A DNA stretch of 64,000 bases from Piscicola geometra (GCA_943735955.1 OX030957.1:13333861-13397860), one strand, 5' to 3'. Shown: positions 32,195-50,554, numbered from the stretch's first letter. The notes: generated by a model from the letters alone, not told the origin. Translations and numbers: made by a program.

Positions 32195-32395
32195 TAAGAT
32201 CAATGCTAAATTAAATCGATATCGATGCTGATATAAATTAAATCGACATCGATAGTAATATAAATTAAATCGATATCGACGCAGATATAAATTAAATCGA
32301 TATCGATGCTGATATAAATCAAATCGACATCGATAGTAATATAAATTAAATCGATATCGACGCTGATATAAATTAAATCGATATCGATTTCGATC
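32195..32395. repeat. ATATAAATTAAATCGATATCGA repeats
   Basis: About seven 27-bp units, each holding the palindrome TCGATATCGA or the near-palindrome TCGACATCGA, in the short space between the convergent ARMC3 and 32470-36357 genes. Confidence 0.93.
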
Positions 32396-32469
32396 AACAA
32401 CCAAAGGCATACGAAGCTTAGACATCAGAAAACCAAGAAGAAGAAGGAACACGAAGAAGACAGGCACTC

Positions 32470-35400
32470 TCACATGTAGGACTGGGCGGCCTTGAGGAAC
32501 TTGCTCTGGTAGCTGGACTGGCTGGGCGTTCTGCTGAGAAAGGAGTAGTCGGAGGGTTTGTGCTGCGTGTAGGAGGAGGAGGAGAAAGAGGAGGTGGATG
32601 AGGAGGAGGAGGGGAGGTAGGAGCGAGGGCTGGAGTAGGAGGTGTCTTCGTACTTTCCCTTGCTGGAGTACTTGGAAAGAAGGTCTTCGGTTTTCCTGCT
32701 GCTCTTGAACCTGCTTCTTCCCGCGTCAGAGGCGTCGGTGACAGACCTGCGGTACTTGCTTTCGAGGAGCGAGAAGTCACTGAGGCTGTTCCTGCTGGAG
32801 GGGCTGTTGTAGGAGGCAGTGTGCTTCCTGTCCGACGTGGGGATGGAGTACTTGCTGCGGATCCTGGAAATGAAGTCATCGGTGCTGCTACGGCTGTCAT
32901 CCTCTCTCTCTCGCTCCCCGTTCAGCAACTCACTCACGCCAGTGGAGTCCCCTGCGAACGAGACTCTCTTGCACTTCACTGCTGCGTATTCGTCATCGTG
33001 GAGCTTGTCTTTCGCCTTCGAGGAACCTCCGATCGACTGCCACAAGCCACTCCACGACGTGCGTGAAGTGGCGCTAGTGCACTCATCGAACTCATCCCCG
33101 TCGAAGAAGTTCTTACTGGCTGGCATCTTGGTGTGGCATCTCACCTCACTGAGAACCTTCTCGATGTCTTCCTTCATGTCGTCGAACTTCGGCTTCTTCT
33201 GCTGCTTCAAGTGCGCCATGGCGGTGTTGCACTCGGCCTGGTACTGCTTGTAGATCGCGTCCAGAATGCCTTCCAGGTTTTCCATGTTGCATTGCTGCTC
33301 CATCACCTCAGCCTTGCACTCCTTCAGCATGCCTTCCAGCTCTGAGATCTTCTTGCAGGCGGTCCTCAAGTTCTCCACCACACTCTGCTGCTTTTCCACC
33401 AAGGCCTTCACATGCCTCCTCTTCTCCTGCATCCTCTCCTCGTCAACATCTCTCCTCCTCGGCTGCTGCTGCTGCTGCATCATCTCTCTCGTCGATGATG
33501 ACGCAGTTCTTCCTTTCTTCTCTTTCCTGAACCGAGCCATAAAACCCTCGTCATCATCATCACTACCACCACCATCATCATCATCATCATCGTCTTTCGT
33601 GGCAGTCACTTTTCCTCTGGCACGTTCCTCTGGTACCTTCCTGGGTGCTCTGGTGCAGTAGCCGTTCAACTTCTCCTCCAGGCTGACTGCAGCATCCTCA
33701 CCCCTCTTCACCGGGTTCCTACTGACCGCTTCGTCGTCATCGTTCATCTTCTCGTGCATCTGCAAACTCTCCTCTCTCTCCTTCACCCTTCTGTCCCTCC
33801 TCGAGACCTGCACTGGTGTCTCGTATTCTTTTTCTTCTGATGATTCGATTTTTTCTATTTTTCTTTTGTTTTTGTAGACATTTTCTTCATCTCCGTTTTC
33901 TGAAGTCTGCTTCTGAGGGGCTGAAACATGCGATTTGGTCGTTCTTTCGGCTTTTCCACCGCAAGTTTCAGTGCCCTCAAAAGTGCTTTGGGTCAAGAAG
34001 TCAGAATTTATTTTATGTTTTTTCAGGATTGATTTCATCCACTCATCGATGTTTCCGTTGAAGTCGTCGCTGTCTCCATCTTCTTTTGTTTCCTCCTTCT
34101 CTTCCACTCTTGCATCTTTTCCATCCAACTTTGTTTTTGTTCCATCTCCAAATTTGACTTCTGGCGTTCCTAATTCAGCACCTTCAGTTTTCAAATCACT
34201 CGAACCAATTAATCTGTCTCCACATTTCTTTTCTGCAACATCTCCTACTTCCTCTTTCATCTCAAAAGTATCCTCCTCCTCTTCCTCCTTCAGGTCTCCA
34301 CTCCCGCTTGAATCCTTCCCCACTTGAACTCCATCGAGGCTTCTCGAAACTTCTCCATCTCTTCCTCTCCCGAAAGTCTTCTCAGCCACCAACTCATCAC
34401 TTTTGTGCCCAATTCCACACTTCAAATCGTCGATTTCCTCAACAGAACTTTTCTTTTCAACATGTTCTTTCCCATCCCTTTCTTCAATAATTTTCTTTTG
34501 ACGCACATCTCCTTCCTCCGTCTCATCCTTCTGTGGCACATCACATTTGTTTGAAACATCATCAGTCACCATGGCAAGGACATCGGCTTCACAAGTGGCG
34601 TTGTCCCAGCGTCCTTCTCGAACCTCAACACCACTTGGTTTTTCTACTTTCATTTGAGAAACTTTCCTTTCATCGCTTTCAGCTCCCTGTAAAGTTACTG
34701 CCCCTTCTTTCAATTTGTCTTTTACTTTTTCTGGCACTTTAACGTCTTCAGAATTCTCGAAAGTTTCGTGAGACTCCATCTTAGTTGCAACTTCTTCGAT
34801 CTCCTCTTTTTTGAGATCAGCGGCACTTGCAGCTTTGGCGTCAACAGCCTCACCACCGCAGACAGCTGCTTCCAGTTTGATGACCTTCGTCTTGCTCGTG
34901 TCCTTCACCTTCTTCTTTGTCACCTTCTCACTTTCTCCATTCAAATCTTTGCTTTCTTTCTTCTCTTCTTTGCTTTCTTTCTTCTCTTCTTTGCCTTCTT
35001 TCTTCTCTTCTTTGCTTTCTTTCTTCTCTTCTTTGCTTTCTTTCTTTTTTAGTTTCTTTTTCTCGCCTTTATCTTCTGCCACATCTGAATCCACATCTTT
35101 TTTCTTTTTTTTGATTGTTTTTATTTCACTTCCACCCTTTCCAGCCTTTATACCACCCTCTACACCATTCACCACCTCACCACCCCCTCCAACACCCCTT
35201 CCAACACCCCCTCCCTCACCCTCCACTGACTCATCTTTAACACTTTTCTTTTTAACCTTCTTGACTTTCTTCTCATTGGACGAACTCACCGAGGCAGTAT
35301 CATCATCAGCCTCTTGAGACTTCTTCTTCTTCACAATCTTCTTCTTCTTAACGTCTCCTCCATCACTCTTGTTCTCAACACTGGAGGAGTTGTTGTCCGA

Positions 35401-36357
35401 CTCAATCTTCTTGCCTTTCAGCGCCTTCTTGCCTGTGCCCTCGGTCAGTGGGGAGGCCTTGTGTGCAGGCCTCACCCTCTCTTCCACCCTCTCTTCCACC
35501 CTCTCTTCCACCCTCTCTTCCACACTCTCTTCCACCCTCTCTTCCACCTTCTCTTCCACCTTCTCTTCCACCCTCTCTTCCCCCTTCTCTTCCACCTTCT
35601 CTTCCACCTTCACCTCTAACTTCTTATCTGCTTTTGTTTCTACATTTACTTCTGACTTGCTTTCCACTTCTTTGTTTCTTTTTTCTTCAACTAGCGGAGA
35701 AGACCTTCCACCAGACTTTGTGGCAACCTTCACATCTGGGCTTTCGTTAACTTTTTCGTTACTTTTTTCAACTTTTCTGACGTCTCCATTCAATAGTGTT
35801 TCTTTTTCCCCTTCTGACATTTTTCCATTCAGAACAGGCCTACTCTTCGGTTTTACTTCTTTTTCTTCTGATTTTATTTTCTCAATTTTTGTTTCTTTCG
35901 GCACTTTGATCTCACCATCGCCAACTTCATCTTCAGTTTTTCTTTTAATTTCTTCTGATTTTTTGTTTTTGTCTTCTTTTTGCGACTCAACTTTCACCTT
36001 TGAGGCGCTTTCACTTTTGAAAGTCGGTTCAGCTTTTGAAATAATTTCTTTTTCCAAGGCAGTTTCTACTTTAGCAGAAGTTTTAAGCTCAGAAGAAGTT
36101 TTAAGCTCAGAGAAAGTTTCCGGTTTGAAGTCTTCTTCAGTTTTGGCAACAGTTTCCGACTTGGAAGGAGGGTCCGACTTGGAAGGTGGCGCCTTGGTGA
36201 TGATCCTCCTCGTGACCACAATCACCTCCTCTTCCGACGACGAATCACTGCTCACCTCCCATCCACTCTCATCCTCCTCCTCATCCTCCTCCTCCTCATA
36301 CACAACCACCTTCTTCGTCACTTTCTGGCTCATCTTTAAAGTAACGTTGTTGTTCAT
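32470..36357 (-). CDS. Lys/Glu-rich coiled-coil protein of unknown function, single long exon
   Basis: A 1295-codon uninterrupted frame beginning MNNNVTLKMSQKVTKKVVVY (Met1 or Met9 could start). It is not repeat-driven: codons vary and composition changes along it. Order: acidic patch (EEEEDEEEDESGWE, residues 20-50), long Lys/Glu/Ser region (50-950) with short repeats of VEERVEEK and ESKEEKK type, a Gln run, a predicted coiled coil at about 990-1085 (KALVEKQQSVVENLRTACKK, ISELEGMLKECKAEVMEQQ), then a Ser/Tyr/Arg tail with repeated SKY motifs (IRSKYSIPTS, LLESKYRRS, LLSKYSSK) ending KFLKAAQSYM. The composition resembles cytoskeletal or filament-associated proteins such as neurofilament-H or triadin-like proteins, but no family is assigned. 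TTTATT near 32099 gives AATAAA on this strand, 365 bp past the stop. The lack of introns contrasts with its neighbours. Confidence 0.75.
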   Translation of the reverse strand: MNNNVTLKMSQKVTKKVVVYEEEEDEEEDESGWEVSSDSSSEEEVIVVTRRIITKAPPSKSDPPSKSETVAKTEEDFKPETFSELKTSSELKTSAKVETALEKEIISKAEPTFKSESASKVKVESQKEDKNKKSEEIKRKTEDEVGDGEIKVPKETKIEKIKSEEKEVKPKSRPVLNGKMSEGEKETLLNGDVRKVEKSNEKVNESPDVKVATKSGGRSSPLVEEKRNKEVESKSEVNVETKADKKLEVKVEEKVEEKGEERVEEKVEEKVEERVEESVEERVEERVEERVEERVRPAHKASPLTEGTGKKALKGKKIESDNNSSSVENKSDGGDVKKKKIVKKKKSQEADDDTASVSSSNEKKVKKVKKKSVKDESVEGEGGGVGRGVGGGGEVVNGVEGGIKAGKGGSEIKTIKKKKKDVDSDVAEDKGEKKKLKKKESKEEKKESKEEKKEGKEEKKESKEEKKESKDLNGESEKVTKKKVKDTSKTKVIKLEAAVCGGEAVDAKAASAADLKKEEIEEVATKMESHETFENSEDVKVPEKVKDKLKEGAVTLQGAESDERKVSQMKVEKPSGVEVREGRWDNATCEADVLAMVTDDVSNKCDVPQKDETEEGDVRQKKIIEERDGKEHVEKKSSVEEIDDLKCGIGHKSDELVAEKTFGRGRDGEVSRSLDGVQVGKDSSGSGDLKEEEEEDTFEMKEEVGDVAEKKCGDRLIGSSDLKTEGAELGTPEVKFGDGTKTKLDGKDARVEEKEETKEDGDSDDFNGNIDEWMKSILKKHKINSDFLTQSTFEGTETCGGKAERTTKSHVSAPQKQTSENGDEENVYKNKRKIEKIESSEEKEYETPVQVSRRDRRVKEREESLQMHEKMNDDDEAVSRNPVKRGEDAAVSLEEKLNGYCTRAPRKVPEERARGKVTATKDDDDDDDGGGSDDDDEGFMARFRKEKKGRTASSSTREMMQQQQQPRRRDVDEERMQEKRRHVKALVEKQQSVVENLRTACKKISELEGMLKECKAEVMEQQCNMENLEGILDAIYKQYQAECNTAMAHLKQQKKPKFDDMKEDIEKVLSEVRCHTKMPASKNFFDGDEFDECTSATSRTSWSGLWQSIGGSSKAKDKLHDDEYAAVKCKRVSFAGDSTGVSELLNGEREREDDSRSSTDDFISRIRSKYSIPTSDRKHTASYNSPSSRNSLSDFSLLESKYRRSVTDASDAGRSRFKSSRKTEDLLSKYSSKGKYEDTSYSSPRSYLPSSSSSTSSFSSSSYTQHKPSDYSFLSRTPSQSSYQSKFLKAAQSYM

Positions 36358-37591
36358 GAGCGGTAATCATCAAAAATAATTAATCACGAATTTGAAATAA
36401 TTAATCACGAATCAAGCAAATCACAAATGCTCTGCAAAGATGATCTTAGCATGCGACTAAAGAGGAAACTCAAAGTGCGGCTTATGTCGCCTTCCACACA
36501 ACTCCTCAACTCACCTTTCCGAGGTCAAACCGACGTGTCAGGCTAACAAAACCTCACAGAGAAGACCTTTCGAAAGGAAACTGCCTCGCAAGTCCGAAAT
36601 CCTTGAGAAGTTCAAAGCGTGAATCCACTTTCTTGCTCGCATCAGCAGGCAGCTCGTTGCACGCTCTTGCAACTCTTCGATAAACCTTCAAACTTAAAGG
36701 CAACATTTGAGATTATGCAAGCTTATCTCTAATGGGGCTTGTAAATTATAATTATAAATTATAACATCTTGTTAATACATTATTTATAGTTTTTCATAAT
36801 AAGAATAATTTTAATTATATTTGATTAATAACTTTAACTATATGTAAATATAAATGTTCTATTTCAACTTTAATTCAAGACATATTTATTTAAAAAATAT
36901 TTATTTAAATTTTTATCGTTTTTAGTGATTAAAGAATGGTATAAAAGTAAGGAATGTGACTATTCCAAGGTCTGTCAATTAATAGCAGGTCACAAAAAAA
37001 GAATAAGAAACAAAAATAATTTTTATAATTATTACTATAAATTATAGTTTATTTAGAAGTTATAGTCTATAACTTATAGTGTATCTAAAAATCTTTAAAA
37101 TAGACATCTTAGACACTTTTTATGGAAAATGAAACATTGAGGTTAGAATCCTTAAAGCGTTTAAACTCAAATATCTAACTGAAAATTATTTAATTCATTT
37201 AAATGGAAAAAAAAGTTACTAAAAGTCAACAAACATTTTAATTAAATCAAACTGGCAAAAAAGAATGTTATAAATCTTTATTGCATCAACGTCTTCACGA
37301 TGTCATCCCTTCAAAACTAATGCTTCCTAAAATTCAAACGACTTTTTCTAAACTCAAAATTAATGTTTTATTTATTTAAAAGAACAATAGACTATTGTCA
37401 ATAGTCAACTACATACAACCACTATGGAACCAACTACACGATTTCAAACTCGATGGATTCATTATACTATAATAATATAGTATATAATAATATAATACTA
37501 TAATAATTACAGGCTATAAATTGAAGCCTAAATTACAGGGCAGCGCAAGAACCACCCTGGAAGGAACTGAAATTCATTTCAATGAGCGAGT
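36358..37591. other. AT-rich intergenic DNA
   Basis: No gene is recognised. It includes the upstream region of the Lys/Glu-rich gene. TTTTATTTATTT near 37367 and TTTATT near 37276 are polyadenylation candidates (minus) for the secreted-protein gene. Confidence 0.5.
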
Positions 37592-38197
37592 CTAATCGCT
37601 GAAGTGCTCGCGTAGTGCACTCATGAGTCTGACGGCACACGCCTTCTGGAAGTCGGCACTGCTCGCCAGACACTCGGAGGCGTCCAGGAAGTCAGGGCAG
37701 TGCTGGCAGACCAACGAGGTGACGAAGCCACGAGCGTGTGACGGGAAGCTGTCAGGCTCCTTGCGTCTGAGACATTTGGAAGTTTTTTAAAATTAGTTTT
37801 TTTAACATTTAAATGTTACTTTTAAAGTTTTATATTTTTAAGGTGAGTTTTTATGGAATTTCATACCAGGGTTTAACGGTATTTCATAGAGTACTATACC
37901 CATTTGTACGGTGTGTTAGAGAGTACTATGCCAATTTGTACGGTGTGTTAGAGAGTACTATGCCAATTTGTACGGTGTATAGGGAGTACTATGCCAATTT
38001 GTACGGTGTATAGGGAGTACTATGCCAATTTGTACGGTGTATTAGGGAGTACCACATGATGTTTAAACTGCACTCGCGAGGCAGGGAGACACCACTCACT
38101 CGATCCTGTGGAAGGCTGGTGGCAGGGCAGAGGACTGCGAGCACAAGGACGCCAGCACTACTATCATCAGCATCACTAACGCCCCTGGGAAGTTCAT
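37592..38197 (-). CDS. Small secreted four-cysteine protein, two exons
   Basis: I do not recognise the family. Exon 1 is 38197-38100 and exon 2 is 37766-37592. Donor GTGAGT and acceptor CTCAG are both strong, the phase is 2, and the product is 90 aa. Residues 1-24 form a clear signal peptide (MNFPGALVMLMIVVLASLCS, then small residues before a likely cut after SSA). The mature part has four cysteines spaced C-x2-C-x8-C-x10-C within about 25 residues, including SLVCQHCPDF and DFQKACAVRL, and ends REHFSD. The intron contains a 31-bp tandem repeat. An AG directly precedes the ATG (CTCACACAG/ATG), so a 5'UTR intron is likely, with a TATA-like promoter at about 38514. Candidates are a peptide hormone, a toxin-like or an antimicrobial peptide; none is supported by a specific motif. 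Confidence 0.7.
37870..38055. repeat. 31-32 bp minisatellite in intron of the secreted-protein gene
   Basis: About five copies of TACTATGCCAATTTGTACGG followed by TGTATAGGGAG, between the two exons. Confidence 0.92.
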
Positions 38198-38513
38198 CTG
38201 TGTGAGGAATTAAGAGAATTTGACTTTCATGTTTTGGTTTGATTTGAAAATGTGTGAAAAGTTGAGATATTTAAAAGATGGTTGTTTGAAGGCCATTTAT
38301 TTATCTTTCGTTTATTCTAAATGTATTATTATTATCTTCTCTATTATTTTGTTGCAATCTGAGATAACGTCCATTTATGACTTCTTCAAAATTAGAAAAG
38401 AGAGGAAAAAAGTTGCCTTAAAAACAGGTTATTTGGGCGGATCTCGAGGAAGGATGAAGGGTCTAGGAGGGACTGTCAGAAGGAAACCGTGCCACAAGTC
38501 AGAGAAGTTCCCG

Positions 38514-38522
38514 TATATATAG
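38514..38522 (-). promoter_or_regulatory. TATA-like element for the secreted-protein gene
   Basis: CTATATATACGG on the minus strand, 317 bp upstream of the ATG. This fits a short leader exon spliced to the AG that touches the start codon. Inference from position only. Confidence 0.35.
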
Positions 38523-38994
38523 GAAAGGCACAGCAAACTGCGTCGGGGTCTATAGATACAAAGTAGTGAAGACATACTTTTTGAATAAAAATTTAATAAA
38601 ACAAATAGCACGACGAATAATTAGCTGAGTTTAAATTAGTGATTACCAAACGCCTAATCAAATGAGAGGGCTGTCTGTTTCCGTGGCACATTCTGCTTAC
38701 ACACGCAGGAGTCCAGAGGAATCTTGCCTCTAAAGCGATTAATTCTGAAATAAATTAAAGCTGGAGAAGTTTGCACTTGCATTTGGAGTTGAATTAATGC
38801 AGCCAGTCCCTTCGCATTCAATCTTTCACTTCGAAGGAATAAAACTTATAGAATTCATTCAATCTCAAATTTATTATTTTTATTTTCATAAAACAAAACC
38901 TTTGTAATTATGAAAGATCTTCAAGACAAATTATGCTTTTGTAGGTGTTTCGGTTCAAATAAATTAGTTCAAAATAAAAAGAATTCAAAGACTA

Positions 38995-39072
38995 AGTTAC
39001 CGGAAACCCCAGCATAACGACATTTTGAAAAACCCCAGCATAACGACATTTTGAAAAACCCCAGCATAACGA
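38995..39072. repeat. 25-bp direct repeat, three copies
   Basis: AACCCCAGCATAACGACATT (plus TTGAA) three times in tandem. Bases 38600-38990 hold nothing recognisable. Confidence 0.93.
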
Positions 39073-39159
39073 CATTACGACAATCTTGCCCTATCCACTG
39101 GATTCATGGCATAATCATCAGATGCTGGGAAAACATCGGGAAGATAGTTGAATGTCGTC

Positions 39160-39585
39160 ATGTAGGTGGATGGATGGATGGGTAGGTGGTTGAATGACGT
39201 CATGTAGGTGGATGGATGGATGGGTAGGTGGTTGAATGTCGTCGTGTAGGTGGATGGATGGATGGGTAGGTGGTTGAATGTCGTCATGTAGGTGGATGGA
39301 TGGATGGGTAGGTGGTTGAATGTCGTCGTGTAGGTGGATGGATGGATGGGTAGGTGGTTGAATGACGTCATGTAGGTGGATGGATGGATGGGTAGGTGGT
39401 TGAATGACGTCATGTAGGTGGATGGATGGATGGGTAGGTGGTTGAATGACGTCATGTAGGTGGATGGATGGATGGGTAGGTGGTTGAATGACGTCATGTA
39501 GGTGGATGGATGGATGGGTAGGTGGTTGAATGACGTCATGTAGGTGGATGGATGGATGGGTAGGTGGTTGAATGACGTCATGTAG
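39160..39585. repeat. 42-bp minisatellite, ten copies
   Basis: Unit GGTGGATGGATGGATGGGTA followed by GGTGGTTGAATGACGTCATGTA. Variants are almost confined to the palindrome TGACGTCA (a CRE-like octamer), changed to TGTCGTCG or TGTCGTCA in three to four units at the left end. Confidence 0.95.
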
Positions 39586-39752
39586 TTTGACCGTCAATGA
39601 AGCGTCCATGAGGGAAGATGGCGGGAAATAAGCAAGGAGGCGAGCCTCAATAAAGTGATTTTTAATCATTTGAAAATATAAATAAAGAGAAATAAAGGAG
39701 GTTGATAGGGGGAGTCATCACCGCAAGATCATCATTTCTAGTCCGTAACATA

Positions 39753-40125
39753 TGTAAACTATATTATATAGTCTATATATTTACACGATGTAAAATATAT
39801 TATATAGTCTATATATTTACACGATGTAAAATATATTATATAGTCTATATATTTACACGATGTAAACTATATTATATAGTCTATATATTTACAGGATGTA
39901 AAATATATTATATAGTCTATATATTTACACGATGTAAACTATATTATATAGTCTATATATTTACACGATGTAAACTATATTATATAGTCTATATATTTAC
40001 ACGATGTAAACTATATTATATAGTCTATATATTTACACGATGTAAAATATATTATATAGTCTATATATTTACACGATGTAAACTATATTATATAGTCTAT
40101 ATATTTACAGGATGTAAACTATATA
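39753..40125. repeat. 36-bp palindrome-rich minisatellite, about ten copies
   Basis: Unit GTCTATATATTTACACGATG plus TAAACTATATTATATA. Each unit contains TTTACA-cga-TGTAAA, able to form a hairpin. The left flank 39590-39750 and right flank 40130-40640 show no gene. Confidence 0.95.
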
Positions 40126-40944
40126 TTTAAAGTGGCGTCCCTTCTGAATGTCTTGAAGCCAAAAACAGGTACAAATGTTGGTGATGAATATAACGTTATT
40201 GCCATTCTTTGTGCTTGAAAGACATTCATGCAATCACTGTTAGGACACATGACCTTTGCTCCATCGCATTCTATTGTAATAGGAAAAATGGAAATATAAA
40301 ATAATTAAAATATTCTAAACTAATTTACTATAAATAAACATGTATTGCTATTAAATGCACACAAGAGACATTTAGGTACATATTTTAATATTGCAAAATG
40401 AGTGGTCTCAAATCTTCGTTTGGAGACGGCATTCTAAAGTGTTTGAGGGTTTGTCGAAAAATGCTGCTCGACATTTCAGTCGATTTAAAAGTGAAACATT
40501 TTAAAATATTGAAATAGAACAAATAAAACCTAAATAATAAAATATTGAAATATAAATAAAAAAATAAAATAATATTTATTTGAAAATGAAAATAAGGCTT
40601 GAGACTTTCGAGAAGTAGAGAACACAACGAAAACAAGTCATTATGAGAGTATGATGATGGTGATGACGATGATGACGATAGTGATGATGATAGTGGTGAT
40701 GATGATGATGACTTGAGTTAGAGTTAAAAGTTTGCCAGCTTATCGGCTTTTTGTATACAAGAAAAACTATGTAGGAATTTAAAGTGTTAATAATAATAAT
40801 ATATTGTTATTATTATTATTATTAAAAGAAATAAAACAATTAATAAAGAATAAGGCACGCATCTAGACAAAAATCAGTGTATTTTCAAGTTTACAAAAAA
40901 TAGAATCTCAATTATTCTCAAAATTTTAGACTTTAAAAAGAGAT

Positions 40945-41115
40945 TGAATAAATGAATGAAAGAATGAATAAGTAAATGGATGATTGATTGAATGAATGAA
41001 AGAATGAAGAAGTAAATGGATGATTGATTGAATGAATGAAAGAATGAATAAGTAAATGGATGATTGATGATTGAATGAATGAATGAATAAGTAAATGGAT
41101 GATTGATTGAATGAT
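40945..41115. repeat. 40-bp minisatellite (GAATGAATGAAAGAATGAAT)
   Basis: About four copies of a unit with GAATGAATGAAAGAATGAAT and AAGTAAATGGATGATTGATT. A short (GAT)n lies at 40650-40710; 41120-41520 shows no gene. Confidence 0.9.
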
Positions 41116-41636
41116 TGACTTAAGAAGGAATATAACTCATGATTGCATTTGTAGCCTTCCAATACAAAGTCAAGCTAGGCAGGCAACAATGATGGCAGCA
41201 TTGTCAGATCCAGCAGAAACCAAAGACTCAAAAGAAGCCATCTCTTCAAGCACTTAACGAGTGAAACATATTTAAATAGTGAAATCTTTTACGAATATTT
41301 AAAATAGATTTTCAATAAGTTATAAACACTGATCGAAGAATACAGATCTGGACACAACTACTTCCAACTAAGGCGGGAAAAGACGATATTGAAAAATGCA
41401 AAAATCAAAAATATTGCGATTTAAAATGATTTGGATAGATGAATAAATAAATCTGCAAAAGGGAATTCCATACCAAGTATGGCCAGAGAGAATTTGTAGC
41501 GCACAACTTATTTGATGCATTACAAATTCAGAAAAGTGCACGCAACATCCCCAGAGGGAGGGAAAGACTCAGCAGCTGAAGGGAGGTTGAAGTTGCAAGG
41601 GGCGTCATTGCAGTGGTTGTAAGGCAACTGGAGTTG

Positions 41637-41821
41637 GTGGTGGTGATGATGATGCTTGTGGTGGTGATGATGATGCTTGTGGTGGTGATGATGATGCTTG
41701 TGGTGGTGATGATGCTTGTGGTGGTGATGATGATGCTTGTGGTGGTGATGATGCTGCTTGTGGTGGTGATAATGATGTTAGTGGTGGTGATGATGAAGGG
41801 TGAGAAAATGTAAGTGTAGTA

Positions 41822-41866
<45 letters not shown>

Positions 41867-41870
41867 ATGA
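41637..41870. repeat. 21-bp GGTGGTGATGATGATGCTTGT repeats plus (GAT)n
   Basis: About eight units with 18- and 21-bp variants, followed by a (GAT)n at 41820-41868. It lies downstream of the last BCAT exon. The same motif recurs in a BCAT intron at 46672-46740. Confidence 0.92.
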
Positions 41871-42085
41871 AATTGTTTAACTGTTAAAACAATGACGGTT
41901 TGATGTGATGTTGTGATGACGATGACGGCTGAATGCATGGCTTGGCAATCGATTAGAGTGAGTCTTGAGAACAATGATTATGCTGGAGAGAAGTTCTGAT
42001 GTGGTCTTTAAAAGTAGTTGACTACAAGAAATGATGATTATAATGAAGCCAGTTTGTAGCAGTTAGGATGGTGATGATGATGATG

Positions 42086-49371
<7,286 letters not shown>

Positions 49372-49844
49372 ATTAAGTTCTGAATGGGGCAGTAAGATGG
49401 TAATTTCTATTAATAAATCAACTTAAATTATATTTAATTGGAGAGTTATAAATTACAGAATAAAAAATGTATGTTGTTTTTAGATTTAATAAAGATTTTA
49501 AAATGGTATGTTTTTGTTGATAGGAGTTTAGTTCATAAAACGGAGAACAGTAAAAATAAATAAACTTAAAACGATCTAAAAACTAATTTTCACATTCATT
49601 TATTCTTTCCAATAAAGTTGTTAATTATTATTAAAGATAAACGATTCATAAGAAACTCTGCTAAATATCGCCAACAGAAAAGCGTAAAAATAAAATTGTT
49701 GAAACTATTAAATAAAAAAATTACCAAGACTATAAAAAGGTCGAGTCGATTTTTTGTACAATAATTGCAGGTGAAAACCTCAAAAGTTGGAAGTTGCAGA
49801 AGAAACGTGGTAAACTGAAAAGTGGGTGCGTGTATTTACTAGCA

Positions 49845-49852
49845 CTTTTATA
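49845..49852 (-). promoter_or_regulatory. BCAT: TATA box candidate for BCAT
   Basis: TATAAAAG on the minus strand, 474 bp upstream of the BCAT start codon; it would imply a long leader or a 5'UTR intron. Confidence 0.35.
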
Positions 49853-50013
49853 CTCAGGCTGTAAGCAAGGGCTATATTTAGCCGGGGTTGTTGTTTCAGA
49901 TTTGAATATTTGGACTAAAAACAACGTGAGACATCGCCATAGGAAAGGACACCTCAAGGCAATTTGAAGTGCGCGGCACATTCTTCAAACTTCTCCATAG
50001 CTCCTGCTCTAGA

Positions 50014-50022
50014 TATAAAAGG
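50014..50022 (+). promoter_or_regulatory. ASXL: TATA box candidate for ASXL
   Basis: TATAAAAGG on the plus strand, 541 bp upstream of the ASXL start codon. It lies 160 bp from the oppositely oriented TATAAAAG of BCAT, as in a divergent promoter. Confidence 0.35.
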
Positions 50023-50554
50023 CCTACTTATAAACTTTATTATATAAACTTTATTTTAGTGTTCTTAAATTTAGAACACTTTTATAAGATGGCCTTTAGA
50101 CTCTAAATAATATTCCATTCTTTATTTCTTGTCCTGTCTTCTTGCAATATTAGTAATTTTAGTAAACGAAAAAAAATATATATTTTATCTTCTTATATAT
50201 AAAAGGTCTTATCAAGGCTTTAAATAAAAAGTTTAAGTTTAGGCCCTAAACTTTAGGGAGTTAAAAAACCACGCAGATCTTTAAAAAAAGCATTGTAACT
50301 TTCTATTCAAAAAGAATTGTAAAAATAAATAAAAATTATATAAAAGTTTATATAAAAATATATTTACATATCAAGTAAAATTAATTAATGTTTTATACTA
50401 AATTTTCCATAATTTTTCAAAATAATTCGTTATTAGGCGCTGCACAATTTTCTAAAGAAAGTGAAAAATAATAATAAACTTACAGCTTCGGTCAGTTTAT
50501 TTCGAATTTAGAGTTAATTTATTGAGTATAAACGCAAAAAACGGATTTTTAAAC

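Noticed and set aside
35369..36379. Plus-strand frame of 336 codons
   Set aside because: Antisense shadow of the Lys/Glu-rich gene; Ser/Phe/Leu composition mirrors Lys/Glu codons.
49730..49981. Possible BCAT first exon MCRALQIALRCPFLW
   Set aside because: No fitting donor, and it spans the TATA-like box. The exon at 49371-49282 has a strong donor, the right phase and a mitochondrial presequence.
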